A DNA stretch of 64,000 nucleotides from Pseudoalteromonas luteoviolacea (GTDB lineage: Bacteria; Pseudomonadota; Gammaproteobacteria; Enterobacterales; Alteromonadaceae). Both the position numbers and the translations under genes were made by a program. The stretch is taken from contig NZ_MAUJ01000008.1 in the NCBI RefSeq assembly GCF_001696455.1, positions 188,501 to 252,500 of the forward strand, read 5' to 3'. Positions within the stretch are counted from its first letter, which is position 1. Every line of letters begins with the position of its first letter. Shown in pieces: positions 27,722-36,659 of the stretch. The notes beneath the pieces were generated by a model. The model did not search any database and was not told the origin of the DNA. It was given only the letters and a program-made list of their open reading frames with translations.

Positions 27722-28432
27722 GTGAGCGAACAACCCAAATTTGCACAGATAAAACAATATATTATCGAGAACATTCGCGCTGGCGCTTGGCAAGAACATC
27801 AACGCGTGCCCTCTGAAAATGAGCTATCGGATCAGTTTCAGGTTAGCAGAATGACCGCCAGACGTGCATTAAGTGAGCTCACCGAAAGCGGCGTACTCAC
27901 CCGTAGTCAAGGGCTGGGAACATTTGTCGCGAGTTTCAAATCTCAGTCTTCGCTGCTTGAGATCCGTAACATCGCTGATGAGGTTAGGGAGCGAGGTGGC
28001 GATTACACCTGTGTGGTACTGTCGCTGGAGTCGATCGCGGCCATTGCCCCCATCGCCATCGCTTTAGGCGTTGAAATGGACAGTTTGATTTATCGCAGTA
28101 TTATCGTGCATAACGAGAATGAAGCGCCGCTGCAGGTAGAAGAGCGCTTTGTTAACCCGGCACTTGCACCTGAATATTTACAGCAGGACTTTAGCACCAC
28201 AACGCCCCATGAATATCTCACTCAAGTCGCTCCTTTGACGGAGGCAAGGCATACTGTTGAAGCCATTATGCCAAACGAAGAGATCTGTCAGTGGCTGGGT
28301 ATGTTCAATGAAGAACCGTGCCTTCAAGTGATCCGTAGAACTTGGTCATCACACGGAATAGTGAGCTTCGCCCGGCTAATTTCACCGGGCAGTAAATATC
28401 GATTGGGTGGCCATTTAACCTTTAAAAAGTAG
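27722..28432 (+). CDS. hutC: Histidine utilization repressor HutC
   Basis: GntR-family repressor of 236 residues. The N-terminal winged helix (about 5-72: RVPSENELSDQFQVSRMTARRALSELTESGVLTRSQGLGTFV) is followed by a UTRA effector domain (about 90-230) that binds urocanate in characterised members: VEERFVNP, TTPHEYLTQVAPLTEARHTVEAIMP. The start is GTG. Position opposite hutI and next to a perfect operator palindrome supports HutC rather than another GntR regulator. Confidence 0.92.
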   Translation: MSEQPKFAQIKQYIIENIRAGAWQEHQRVPSENELSDQFQVSRMTARRALSELTESGVLTRSQGLGTFVASFKSQSSLLEIRNIADEVRERGGDYTCVVLSLESIAAIAPIAIALGVEMDSLIYRSIIVHNENEAPLQVEERFVNPALAPEYLQQDFSTTTPHEYLTQVAPLTEARHTVEAIMPNEEICQWLGMFNEEPCLQVIRRTWSSHGIVSFARLISPGSKYRLGGHLTFKK

Positions 28433-28463
28433 CCTCATAGCGCAGGTAAAATGAGCCGAAGCG

Positions 28464-29225
28464 CTATATATCATGATTGTATTTAAAACCTAGCTGACAA
28501 ATCGCAGAACCCTCAATGATTCGCTCTGATTGCGTGTCACTATTGAACGTCGGTGGTGTACTCTCATAGTTCTCACAATGCTTTTGGTAGTAGTCCTGCT
28601 TCGTTGGATGATCAGGATGACATAAGTTATAAATGCCTTGTGCATGCGGCCAGTTTTCTATGAGACAAATTAGGCCATTCACTGCATCTTGTTGATGTAA
28701 CATATTCACTTTGGCTTGCGATGAACTGGATAGCTGTTTGCCAGATATAAATCTCCCAGGTTCTCTTTCAGGCCCAACCAATCCCGCTAAACGCACGATT
28801 TTACCGCCAGTTCCCTTTACCAATTCTTCAGCGCCCTGTAGCACTTGCTGTCGCTTCGAGTCTTGTTCAGCTAATGTGCCCTGTTCGGTATATACACCAT
28901 CTGCGGTGTCATAAACTGCGGTTGAAGAGCACAAGATAAACCCTTTACATGCCATACTTTGAGCCGTTGCCAATGCATGCTTCAATGTCTCTAAGTAGTT
29001 ACTGTTGGCTTGGCGCATACGTGGTGGGATGGCACAAACCCAATATGCATCAGTCAAAGTTAGCGTGTGGTGAAGCCCAGAATCAGTCAAATCAAAGGCA
29101 CAGATTTGGGCTTGACTGTCAGCGGTTCTGCGGGTCGCCTCAACCTGCCAGCCGGCTAACTTGGCCTCTTGTGAGAGTGCATTACCCAGCCACCCAGCAC
29201 CTAAAACGACTAACTTTTTACTCAT
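28464..29225 (-). CDS. NAD(P)-dependent epimerase/dehydratase-family protein (YeeZ-like)
   Basis: A 253-residue extended short-chain dehydrogenase-like protein. The N-terminal dinucleotide loop is GAGWLGNALS (residues 8-17). The middle contains ILCSSTAVYDTADGVYTE, which corresponds to the active-site serine/threonine and tyrosine region, and IVRLAGLVGPEREPGRFISG follows. It resembles the YeeZ-type proteins of unknown substrate. It ends 32 nt from the convergent hutC stop, and its role is not tied to histidine metabolism by anything visible. Confidence 0.8.
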   Translation of the reverse strand: MSKKLVVLGAGWLGNALSQEAKLAGWQVEATRRTADSQAQICAFDLTDSGLHHTLTLTDAYWVCAIPPRMRQANSNYLETLKHALATAQSMACKGFILCSSTAVYDTADGVYTEQGTLAEQDSKRQQVLQGAEELVKGTGGKIVRLAGLVGPEREPGRFISGKQLSSSSQAKVNMLHQQDAVNGLICLIENWPHAQGIYNLCHPDHPTKQDYYQKHCENYESTPPTFNSDTQSERIIEGSAICQLGFKYNHDI

Positions 29226-29388
29226 AATATTTTCTTATATTTACCCAAAGTAGGTCACAATGTTAGTACAGAAGCAATTAAATTTCTATCAACACTTTCT
29301 CAGCTTTAGGTTATAAAAGTGATGCAGTAATTTGATGATTCTGTACTATTTTTTTATTTCACAAGTGAAGATATGATGATTGTGCATG

Positions 29389-29440
29389 ATCTCACATTGG
29401 CTGAACCTTAACCATTTGTGGTAGCCAATTAAGGTGAGAT
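29389..29440 (+). other. Long imperfect hairpin in the leader of the dCache chemoreceptor
   Basis: ATCTCAC-ATTGGCT (29389-29402) pairs with AGCCAAT (29423-29429) and GTGAGAT (29434-29440), giving 14 bp interrupted by a 4-nt bulge, around a 20-nt loop. The element ends 46 nt before the chemoreceptor ATG and is followed by ATGGTTTTATT. It could be a leader terminator, an mRNA-stability element or a regulator site. Confidence 0.5.
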
Positions 29441-29485
29441 ATGGTTTTATTATGCTAGTTGCTGTCCCAATAAAAAGAATATGTC

Positions 29486-31516
29486 ATGTTTGAAAACTTA
29501 TCTCTTCGTAAAAAAATTCTCATATTAATCGGCGGTACAATCTCTGTGCTTCTGATTCTGGCCTCCACGTACTTTGTTAATCATATTGCAACAATCTCTC
29601 GTCAAGGTATTGAACGTGAAGCGCAGAGCTATTTGTATTCAGAAAAACTCTCAATGGAGTCATTTTTCGCCCAATACGGTAAGGTAGTAGAAACCTTTGT
29701 CACCAACCCGCACAACATTAACTGGTTCGATAATTACAGTGTACGTGAAAGAGACTTAACCAATGACAAAGGCTATGATGAGGTAAACGAGGACTTCATT
29801 CGTATTAGTAAAAGTGACGAAAATATTCTTTCGGCCTTTATGGCATCGGCACGTACCGGTGAATATTTTAAAGAAAATGAGCGCACGTCAAATTTCGCCG
29901 ATGGCCGTCCTTACCACGCTTACAAACGCCCTTGGTGGCAAGATGCCCTTAGTCATGGCAAGCTTTATGTTGGTGCGCTTTCAGTGGATATCAATACCGG
30001 TGACGTGTCTGCCGTGGTACAGCAGCCTATTTATAACAAACAAGGTGAACTGGTTGCAGTCGGCGGAGTTGATTTACAAATCAACCGGATCAGCGCCATG
30101 GTTGAAGAAATTCAGTTTGATGGAGAAGGCTATGGATTCCTGCTCGATCACGACTTAAAAGTAGTACACCTTTCAAAACGCACGGGCCATTCTTTGTCAA
30201 CGACTGACTCTGGACCAAAAGGTAAAGAAGGGTTAGCAGGCTTAGAGCAACAGTTTCAGGACACATCAGGTTTTAGTGAGTTAACGCGCTCCATCAGTAA
30301 CCAAGACTCCGGTACTGCTGTTGTCACGCTAAAAGGTCAGGATTACTACGTTGTGTTTAATAGCGTCAAATTAGATACCCCCGTGCTTGATTGGCATGTG
30401 GGTATTTTAATCCCTGTGAGCTTAATTGATGAACCAGTGGACAATGCCGTCACCAGCACAGTAACTGCCGTGATCATTATCCTGAGCATCATCGTTGCCA
30501 TGATACTTGTTGCCGCACAGATGATCACTCGCCCTATCATTACACTAACCGACGCCATGCGTGACATTGCAACAGGTGAAGGCGACCTTACTCGTCGAAT
30601 CAACATAGACAGCAAAGATGAGGTGGGCCAGCTTGCCATGCACATGAACACCTTCATTGATAAATTGCGCGCCATGATGATCGATACAGCAGCACAGGCT
30701 GAACAACTGAGCGGGGCCTCTGCTCAGTTGCGAGATGTTTCGAACAATACCAATACAGAAATCCAACAAGAGAAAGAGCAAGTTGATAGCGTATCTGCCG
30801 CAGTCACAGAGATGGCAGCGACTGTCACCGAGATATCTCGAAATGCACACGAAACTAACCGTGCATCAGATTTAGTACAGAGTATGACGAACGATGGTGC
30901 GGATCGCTCCAGCCAAGCACAAGAAGTGATGACAGAGCTAGCAAGCCACATAGGTGAAGCGGCAAAAGTGGTTGAGGGCCTAGAGCAAGAAACCAGTAAC
31001 ATCGGTGCGGTTATAGACGTTATCAATGGTATTGCAGAGCAAACTAACCTCCTTGCGCTTAACGCCGCTATTGAAGCCGCTAGAGCGGGTGAACAAGGTC
31101 GAGGCTTCGCGGTTGTGGCCGATGAAGTGAGAAGCCTAGCAAGTCGTACCCAAGAGTCGACGGATGATATTCGCAATATGATCTCCAAGCTGCAACAAAT
31201 TGCACAACAGGCATCGACCATGATGCAGCAAGGCCAAGAGCGCGCACAAAGCTCTGTTGAACAAACACAAGAGGTACTGGATGCACTTCGCAATATCACA
31301 GAGTCCGTCAATACGGTGCAAGATCAAAGCCATCAGATTGCGACCTCAACGGAAGAGCAAACCGTTGTTGCAGAAGACATCAATAATAGCTTAAATGCTA
31401 TTAACGACTTGGTGAATAGCACCGCCAACCATGCCCACCTTTTAGCTGATGAGGCTCGAGATCTCAATGACTTGGCTAAAGCGTTGAACGCAACGGTTAA
31501 TCAATTTAAATTGTAA
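29486..31516 (+). CDS. Methyl-accepting chemotaxis protein with dCache sensor domain
   Basis: A 676-residue chemoreceptor: membrane segment at about 10-32, periplasmic double-Cache domain (about 35-310), second membrane segment (about 322-344), HAMP (ITRPIITLTDAMRDIATGEGDLTRRI) and a signalling domain with EQTNLLALNAAIEAARAGEQGRGFAVVADEVRSLASRTQEST. In the membrane-distal module, Tyr143, Arg148, Trp150 and Asp196 match the spacing of the amino-acid-binding motif known for dCache domains, but the second aromatic after Arg is Trp151 instead of Tyr. An amine or amino-acid ligand is therefore possible. No operon partners. Confidence 0.92.
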   Translation: MFENLSLRKKILILIGGTISVLLILASTYFVNHIATISRQGIEREAQSYLYSEKLSMESFFAQYGKVVETFVTNPHNINWFDNYSVRERDLTNDKGYDEVNEDFIRISKSDENILSAFMASARTGEYFKENERTSNFADGRPYHAYKRPWWQDALSHGKLYVGALSVDINTGDVSAVVQQPIYNKQGELVAVGGVDLQINRISAMVEEIQFDGEGYGFLLDHDLKVVHLSKRTGHSLSTTDSGPKGKEGLAGLEQQFQDTSGFSELTRSISNQDSGTAVVTLKGQDYYVVFNSVKLDTPVLDWHVGILIPVSLIDEPVDNAVTSTVTAVIIILSIIVAMILVAAQMITRPIITLTDAMRDIATGEGDLTRRINIDSKDEVGQLAMHMNTFIDKLRAMMIDTAAQAEQLSGASAQLRDVSNNTNTEIQQEKEQVDSVSAAVTEMAATVTEISRNAHETNRASDLVQSMTNDGADRSSQAQEVMTELASHIGEAAKVVEGLEQETSNIGAVIDVINGIAEQTNLLALNAAIEAARAGEQGRGFAVVADEVRSLASRTQESTDDIRNMISKLQQIAQQASTMMQQGQERAQSSVEQTQEVLDALRNITESVNTVQDQSHQIATSTEEQTVVAEDINNSLNAINDLVNSTANHAHLLADEARDLNDLAKALNATVNQFKL

Positions 31517-31864
31517 TACAGTGGGCGTGCGGCATAGCGCTGCACGCTCAGGCCTCCCCTCTCACAAACCACTCATCAAATTATCTTCACCTGAGATAAA
31601 AACAAAGCGTACAATAATCCACCATGACGATGTGTTAATTGGTCATCGCCAAGTAAAAACACCTTAACTATCAGGTGCTAAACGAAAAGTTAAAACTATT
31701 GATTAGAGTCAAATAATTTCATCTTCATTTCGCCAATTGGGTATTTTTTTTCACCTGATAAATAATATGATCCTATTGCAATATTTACACTAAACTATTC
31801 ATAGGAAAGCCTACTTTCCTCCTGGTCTTTCATCAACAGCTTAACTCAAACATAAGGCTTTTAA
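31517..31864. other. Intergenic region between two chemoreceptor genes
   Basis: This 348-nt stretch has no credible gene. Just after the first stop, GCGTGC (31524-31529) and GCACGC (31542-31547) form a GC-rich hairpin without a clear T run. A small hairpin, AGGAAAG-CCTA-CTTTCCT (31803-31820), lies in the leader of the next gene. I do not see a convincing flagellar-type promoter. Confidence 0.4.
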
Positions 31865-33796
31865 ATGGTTAAAAATTGGCGGCTGAACCAACAGCTTAAT
31901 AGCGCTTTCGGCGTGATGATTTTTATGATGCTAATCCTCTCTATTGTTGCATATTGGGGTTTAAGTTCTGGGTACACAAATTTCGTCGAATATCGTACAA
32001 AAGCAAGAGACAACACCTTAGCTGGTCGTATTCAGGCGAACTTACTTGAAGTGAGGTTACAAGCTGGTAAATATCTAAAACATCAAAGCCCAACGGCTAT
32101 TAATCAGTTTAATCAACGTTTGGCGCTACTTGAACAGTTGATGGCACAAGCACAAAAGCAATTTCAAGACCCTGCACAATTACAAGTGATTGAGCGTAGC
32201 CAACAACAAGTGGAACGATACAAAAAAAGCTTTCATAATATCGTGTCGCTATACGAGCGTCGTCACCAGCTAGTCAATGACGTCTTGAATGTCCGAGGCC
32301 CACAATTAGATAATATACTCAGTAATATGATCCGCGATTCGCAGTCATTAGCTGACATACGAAATATAAGTACGCTGCGGGGTCTATTACAGCAAGGCCG
32401 TCTATCGACAAATAAATTTCTAGTGACCAATGCACAAAAAGACTTTCAGGTTGCCAAGCAAAGTTTTGACACCTTAAGCACGCAATTTCAAAAATCTTTA
32501 GGGCAGCGCTCAACACAAGCTACTGCTGAATTTGAGCAAGCACTCAAGGCCTATCAAGATGGCCAGGAAGCGGTTTATCAAGTGATAACAGAGCGCAATC
32601 AGCAGATCTCACAAGTGTTAGATACCATAGGTCCAAAGGTCGCCACCCAATTAGAAAACATTAAACTGGACATCAAAGCAGTGCAAGATCAGCTAGGTCC
32701 AGTCGTGCAATCTGCTAGCGCTAACTCTAAATTTACCGTTGTCGCCTTTGCCAGCTTGATTATCTTGCTCGGCATTTTTTTTAGTTGGTATATCAGCAAA
32801 ATTATTAAACTCCCAATTGGCGGGGAACCACGGGAAATAGAAGCGATAGCCAGAAAGATTGCCGCTGGCGATTTGACTGTGCAGTTCAATCATCACGCTA
32901 ACAGCACAGGCATTTATCAAGCCATGGCCAGCATGGTTCAAAATTTGCGAGAATTCATTGAGCAAATCCACCAATCAACTGACACGCTTGCTGGTACATC
33001 TCAAACAATGAGTGCGATTACGACACAAGCTAAACATGGTGCAGAACAGCAAATGGCGCAGCTTGAATACACAGACAGAGCCATGGATGAAATGACAGAA
33101 ACCGTTTCAGAAATTACGCGTAGCACCCAGTCAGCCGCTGATACTGCCACCTCAACAGAACAGACTTCACAACAAGGGTTACAGGCCGTTGCTGAAACAC
33201 GCAGCGCAATTTCAACGCTCAAAGAAGACATCAATAATGTCAGCCTTACCATCTCAAGCTTGGCAGAGGAGACCCAATCCGTGGGGTCAATTTTAGACGT
33301 CATTAGAGGCATAGCCGATCAGACTAACTTACTTGCTCTCAATGCCGCCATAGAAGCTGCTCGAGCTGGTGAGCAAGGACGTGGCTTTGCCGTTGTTGCA
33401 GATGAAGTACGTAGCCTAGCAAGTCGCACGCAACAAAGTACCGAAGAAATTCAAGCCATGATTTCGCGCTTACAACAGGAAGCCAAACGCTCTGTTGAAT
33501 TGATGAGCAATAACGTTAATAACGCGGAGATCACAGCTCAGCGTGTACATGAAACAGGTCAAACACTGGAACATGTCTCTGATTCAGTCGTCTCTATTCG
33601 AGATATGAGTATTCAAATAGCCAGCGCGACTGAGCAACAAAATGCCGTTACTCAACAGATTTCTGAGGGGGTCAGAGAAGTGACCAATACAGCCAAAGAA
33701 ACAGCCCAAGGCGCTGAAAGGTCTTCAAGAGATGCCGCGCAACTAGCCAAACTGGCTGAGGAATTAGCCACAACAGCCAAGCGTTATCAACTTTAG
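31865..33796 (+). CDS. Methyl-accepting chemotaxis protein with HBM sensor
   Basis: A 643-residue chemoreceptor. After a first membrane segment (about 12-34), a long all-helical periplasmic region (about 35-298) is typical of helical bimodular (HBM) sensors and contains LLEVRLQAGKYLKHQSPTAINQF and LLQQGRLSTNKFLVTNAQKDF. The second membrane segment is at about 297-317. HAMP carries PIGGEPREIEAIARKIAAGDLTVQF. The tip of the signalling domain reads DQTNLLALNAAIEAARAGEQGRGFAVVADEVRSLASRTQQST. It resembles the receptor at 19156-21036 in architecture but is not a close copy. Confidence 0.92.
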   Translation: MVKNWRLNQQLNSAFGVMIFMMLILSIVAYWGLSSGYTNFVEYRTKARDNTLAGRIQANLLEVRLQAGKYLKHQSPTAINQFNQRLALLEQLMAQAQKQFQDPAQLQVIERSQQQVERYKKSFHNIVSLYERRHQLVNDVLNVRGPQLDNILSNMIRDSQSLADIRNISTLRGLLQQGRLSTNKFLVTNAQKDFQVAKQSFDTLSTQFQKSLGQRSTQATAEFEQALKAYQDGQEAVYQVITERNQQISQVLDTIGPKVATQLENIKLDIKAVQDQLGPVVQSASANSKFTVVAFASLIILLGIFFSWYISKIIKLPIGGEPREIEAIARKIAAGDLTVQFNHHANSTGIYQAMASMVQNLREFIEQIHQSTDTLAGTSQTMSAITTQAKHGAEQQMAQLEYTDRAMDEMTETVSEITRSTQSAADTATSTEQTSQQGLQAVAETRSAISTLKEDINNVSLTISSLAEETQSVGSILDVIRGIADQTNLLALNAAIEAARAGEQGRGFAVVADEVRSLASRTQQSTEEIQAMISRLQQEAKRSVELMSNNVNNAEITAQRVHETGQTLEHVSDSVVSIRDMSIQIASATEQQNAVTQQISEGVREVTNTAKETAQGAERSSRDAAQLAKLAEELATTAKRYQL

Positions 33797-33806
33797 AATA
33801 GTTTCT

Positions 33807-33837
33807 GCAAATGTAAGGTAACTTGCCTTACATTTGC
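33807..33837 (+). terminator. Perfect 12-bp hairpin after the chemoreceptor
   Basis: GCAAATGTAAGG and CCTTACATTTGC pair perfectly around a 7-nt loop. No T run follows, so it may be a processing or stability hairpin rather than an intrinsic terminator. It ends 16 nt before the FNR-like site of hemN. Confidence 0.5.
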
Positions 33838-33852
33838 CTACTAATCGCCCAC

Positions 33853-33894
33853 TTGAGTCAGATCAAACTTTACATTGGCCCACACAATTATAAT
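33853..33894 (+). promoter_or_regulatory. FNR-type anaerobic promoter of hemN
   Basis: TTGAGTCAGATCAA (33853-33866) matches the FNR consensus TTGAT-N4-ATCAA at 9 of 10 fixed positions. A perfect TATAAT -10 lies at 33889-33894, giving a start near 33901, which puts the FNR site centre at about -41.5, the classic class II activator position. Confidence 0.82.
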
Positions 33895-33925
33895 TCAAGG
33901 TGTGTCATTGAATTTGAGTGCGATC

Positions 33926-35296
33926 GTGATTAAATTACCTCTTTGGGAAAACTCCCTTATCAAGAAATATAATATTTCTGGCCCCAGATATACATCTTAT
34001 CCAACCGCCTTATCATTAGCATCAGGGTATGATCAGCAAGCGTTAACAGAAGCTGTCGACAGTTCTAAAAGTCGATCTTTGTCTCTGTATATCCATATCC
34101 CGTTTTGCCATCAGCTTTGTTATTACTGCGGTTGCAACAAGATAATCACCCGCCATCAATCTAAAGCGGATGTGTATTTAGATCACTTGTGTGCAGAGAT
34201 TGAAGCCCAAGCCGCACTGTTTAAAGCATATCGCGTGGAGCAGCTCCATCTTGGAGGCGGCACACCGACATTTCTCACAGCAGAGCAAATGACGCGCTTA
34301 ATCGATACCATTGAACAGCATTTTACATTTTCTGAAAATGCGCAACGCGGCATAGAGATTGATCCAAGGTCACTGGCAGACAACATGTTGGTTACGTTAA
34401 GAGACTTACGCTTCAACAGAGTATCCTTTGGTGTTCAAGATTTTAATGATCAGGTTCAAGCGGCAGTAAATCGCCCACAACAAATAGACGAAGTACTCGA
34501 TATATTACTGCAGGCTCGCACATTGGGGTTCAAGTCAATCAACATGGATATGATTTATGGCCTGCCACATCAGTCGCCCGAGAGCTATCAAGAGACCATC
34601 ACGCAACTGATAGAGCTATCACCTGATAGAGTCTCTCTGTTCAATTACGCCCATTTACCAGACCGATTTGCTGCTCAGCGCAAACTGAAAGAACAAGATA
34701 TGCCTTCTGCTGAACAAAAGCTGCAGATTTTCAAAAATGCACTAGAGCAAATGACAGAGGCAGGCTACCAGTATATTGGTATGGATCATTTTGCTAAGCA
34801 CGATGATGAACTTGCCATTGCACAGCGTGAGAACCATTTACACCGTAACTTTCAGGGTTATACCACACATGGAAATTGTGATTTATTGGGACTCGGTGTT
34901 TCTTCTATCTCACAAATAGGTAATGCGATACTGCAAAATGAAAAAGACTTAAAAACCTATTACGCTGCCATCACCGATCAGCGAAGTGCTATCTGTAAAG
35001 GTGTCACACTCACGCAGGACGATGAGATAAGAGCGCAAGTTATCAAACAATTGATTTGCCATTTTGAGTTAGACAAATCAGGCATTAGTCACGCATTTAA
35101 TATTGACTTTGATGCCTACTTCGCAGATTCATTACAGTCATTACAACCGCTCATTGATGATGGGCTCGTGGTCAATGAGAATGACACCATCACGGTGACG
35201 GCTCGTGGAACCTTATTCATCCGTATTATATGTATGAGCTTTGATGCATACTTACAACAACAGATCAAAAATACACGCTTCTCACGCGTTATTTAG
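33926..35296 (+). CDS. hemN: Oxygen-independent coproporphyrinogen III oxidase
   Basis: Radical SAM enzyme that converts coproporphyrinogen III to protoporphyrinogen IX without oxygen. The 456-residue protein matches E. coli HemN in length. It has the [4Fe-4S]-binding CHQLCYYCGC (CX3CX2CXC), the glycine-rich GGGTPTFL, NYAHLP, and the C-terminal LFIRIICMSFDAYLQQ...FSRVI. The frame opens at TTG 33875, but that codon lies upstream of the predicted transcript start. The GTG at 33926 gives the conserved N-terminal spacing to KYNISGPRYTSYPTA and a 25-nt leader, so it is chosen. Expected to be induced at low oxygen. Confidence 0.93.
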   Translation: MIKLPLWENSLIKKYNISGPRYTSYPTALSLASGYDQQALTEAVDSSKSRSLSLYIHIPFCHQLCYYCGCNKIITRHQSKADVYLDHLCAEIEAQAALFKAYRVEQLHLGGGTPTFLTAEQMTRLIDTIEQHFTFSENAQRGIEIDPRSLADNMLVTLRDLRFNRVSFGVQDFNDQVQAAVNRPQQIDEVLDILLQARTLGFKSINMDMIYGLPHQSPESYQETITQLIELSPDRVSLFNYAHLPDRFAAQRKLKEQDMPSAEQKLQIFKNALEQMTEAGYQYIGMDHFAKHDDELAIAQRENHLHRNFQGYTTHGNCDLLGLGVSSISQIGNAILQNEKDLKTYYAAITDQRSAICKGVTLTQDDEIRAQVIKQLICHFELDKSGISHAFNIDFDAYFADSLQSLQPLIDDGLVVNENDTITVTARGTLFIRIICMSFDAYLQQQIKNTRFSRVI

Positions 35297-35727
35297 ATTG
35301 GCACTGCAAATGGTCAACTCCATTTGCAGTAACCCATTTACACACTAGACATATACTTAATCGTATATTGCGCACTTTGATTCTGGGTACGTATATATAG
35401 ATACCACGTCCTTAAAATAAATTTCATTTACAAAATCGTTATGAACGCCACAAATTCATTTTAATAAAGCTAATAAAATTCTATAAATCGTCCAATTTAA
35501 AGCATTACGCCACTGATAATAAAAGATATGTTCTAACCATTAGTATCTCTTAATGAGAAATTTATAATGATATAAAACATCATTATTCATAAGTTTCAAA
35601 CAACGAAAAGTCACAAAAAATAAACAGTATTGACACATTAACCAAACTTAAAATAAAGTGCTTTTTGTTCAATTTCTGAACACAGGAATTACGTTCCTAA
35701 TTTTGAAAATAACAAAAAGGATTTATT
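35297..35727. other. Intergenic region between hemN and the PLA2-like gene
   Basis: This 431-nt AT-rich stretch starts with a perfect 11-bp hairpin, ACTGCAAATGG-tcaact-CCATTTGCAGT (35303-35330), probably the end of hemN, though no T run follows. A possible promoter for the next gene is TTGACA (35630-35635) with TAAAGT 18 nt downstream. A small hairpin AGGAAttacgTTCCT lies near 35685. No gene is supported. Confidence 0.45.
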
Positions 35728-36531
35728 ATGAAAAAACTAGCTGCAATTGCGTTTGCACTCTGTACTCTTGGCAGTTATGCGTCGAATGCAAACGAGGGTA
35801 TCACAGTTCAAAGTGAAGATTACGGAGTGAGTGGACACTTCGAAACAACCCTCAATGTAAGTTCACTTAAAAAAACGATATCTAACAAAGATAATACCGT
35901 TAAATTTAGCCTCTCAGATGACCTAAATAACCAAATAAGTAGTTCCATTACGTTTAATGGCAATACCTTCAATTTAAAACTAGATAATGTAAATAAAACG
36001 GTTGATATTTCTGGTTTTGACATTAATAACAAAAAGCTGGTTAATAGTGAAAAGCTGAAAAGTACATTAACCAGTATTTTTCGCGATTCTCAAAATCATG
36101 TCGAAGCTATTATGAACGCACAAACCAAACTAGACACAGATTCAAAAATCGTATTATTTAAGTTTTTTGAATTCCTTTCGACTTACCCTGTTGGCATGCC
36201 TCTAGAACAATCAATTGAACAAGACTTTTCGGCACAAGGCTGGACTGATCTTTGCCCCTATATGGGCAAGTACAAAACGGCCATTTGGGATGTCACTTAT
36301 GTTGGCGTAAAGACCAAGCGTTATAAAGTAGGTGGCCACGGTTTCTGTGCCGCGCGTTGTGGTGCTGGTTGCCCAATGTTTGGCGATGGTCAATACACAC
36401 AAGATTGTTTAAATCACGATGCTTGCGCAGACGTGGAAGGTGAACAATTAGGCGTTTGTGGCGACGAGTGGACATCAGCCTCTGATGATTTCTGGTTCTC
36501 ACCAGATTGTACAACTCCACCATCAAGCTAA
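35728..36531 (+). CDS. Secreted phospholipase A2-like protein (putative)
   Basis: A 267-residue exported protein: signal peptide MKKLAAIAFALCTLGSYASNA, a polar Asn/Lys-rich N-terminal region (about 22-150) with no recognised family, and a cysteine-rich C-terminal domain. That domain has CAARCGAGCP (207-216) and YTQDCLNHDAC (223-233), ending in CGDEW. The CXXHDXC pattern with adjacent His230-Asp231 is the catalytic signature of secreted PLA2 folds, where the histidine activates water and the aspartate helps bind calcium. Lipase activity is inference; a non-catalytic PLA2-like fold is possible. A good AAGGATTT ribosome site precedes the ATG. It looks more AT-rich than its neighbours, which may indicate transfer. 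Confidence 0.65.
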   Translation: MKKLAAIAFALCTLGSYASNANEGITVQSEDYGVSGHFETTLNVSSLKKTISNKDNTVKFSLSDDLNNQISSSITFNGNTFNLKLDNVNKTVDISGFDINNKKLVNSEKLKSTLTSIFRDSQNHVEAIMNAQTKLDTDSKIVLFKFFEFLSTYPVGMPLEQSIEQDFSAQGWTDLCPYMGKYKTAIWDVTYVGVKTKRYKVGGHGFCAARCGAGCPMFGDGQYTQDCLNHDACADVEGEQLGVCGDEWTSASDDFWFSPDCTTPPSS

Positions 36532-36659
36532 TTGATCTCGATGGGAAAGTGAGCACGTTTCTTACTTTCCCTCATGATTGCTCATGACGTGTCGATAGAC
36601 TTGATCTCTTGTTACCCCTATCAGACAATGGACATATAAAGTAAACAAGGATGACATAT

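Noticed and set aside
30724..31311. Minus-strand frame of 195 codons inside a chemoreceptor gene
   Set aside because: It mirrors the Ala/Glu-rich signalling domain; its serine/alanine-rich translation is the usual antisense artefact of such genes.
33807..35330. The two hairpins flanking hemN as copies of one repeat
   Set aside because: They share only TGCAAATG in their stems; the rest differs, so common origin cannot be supported.
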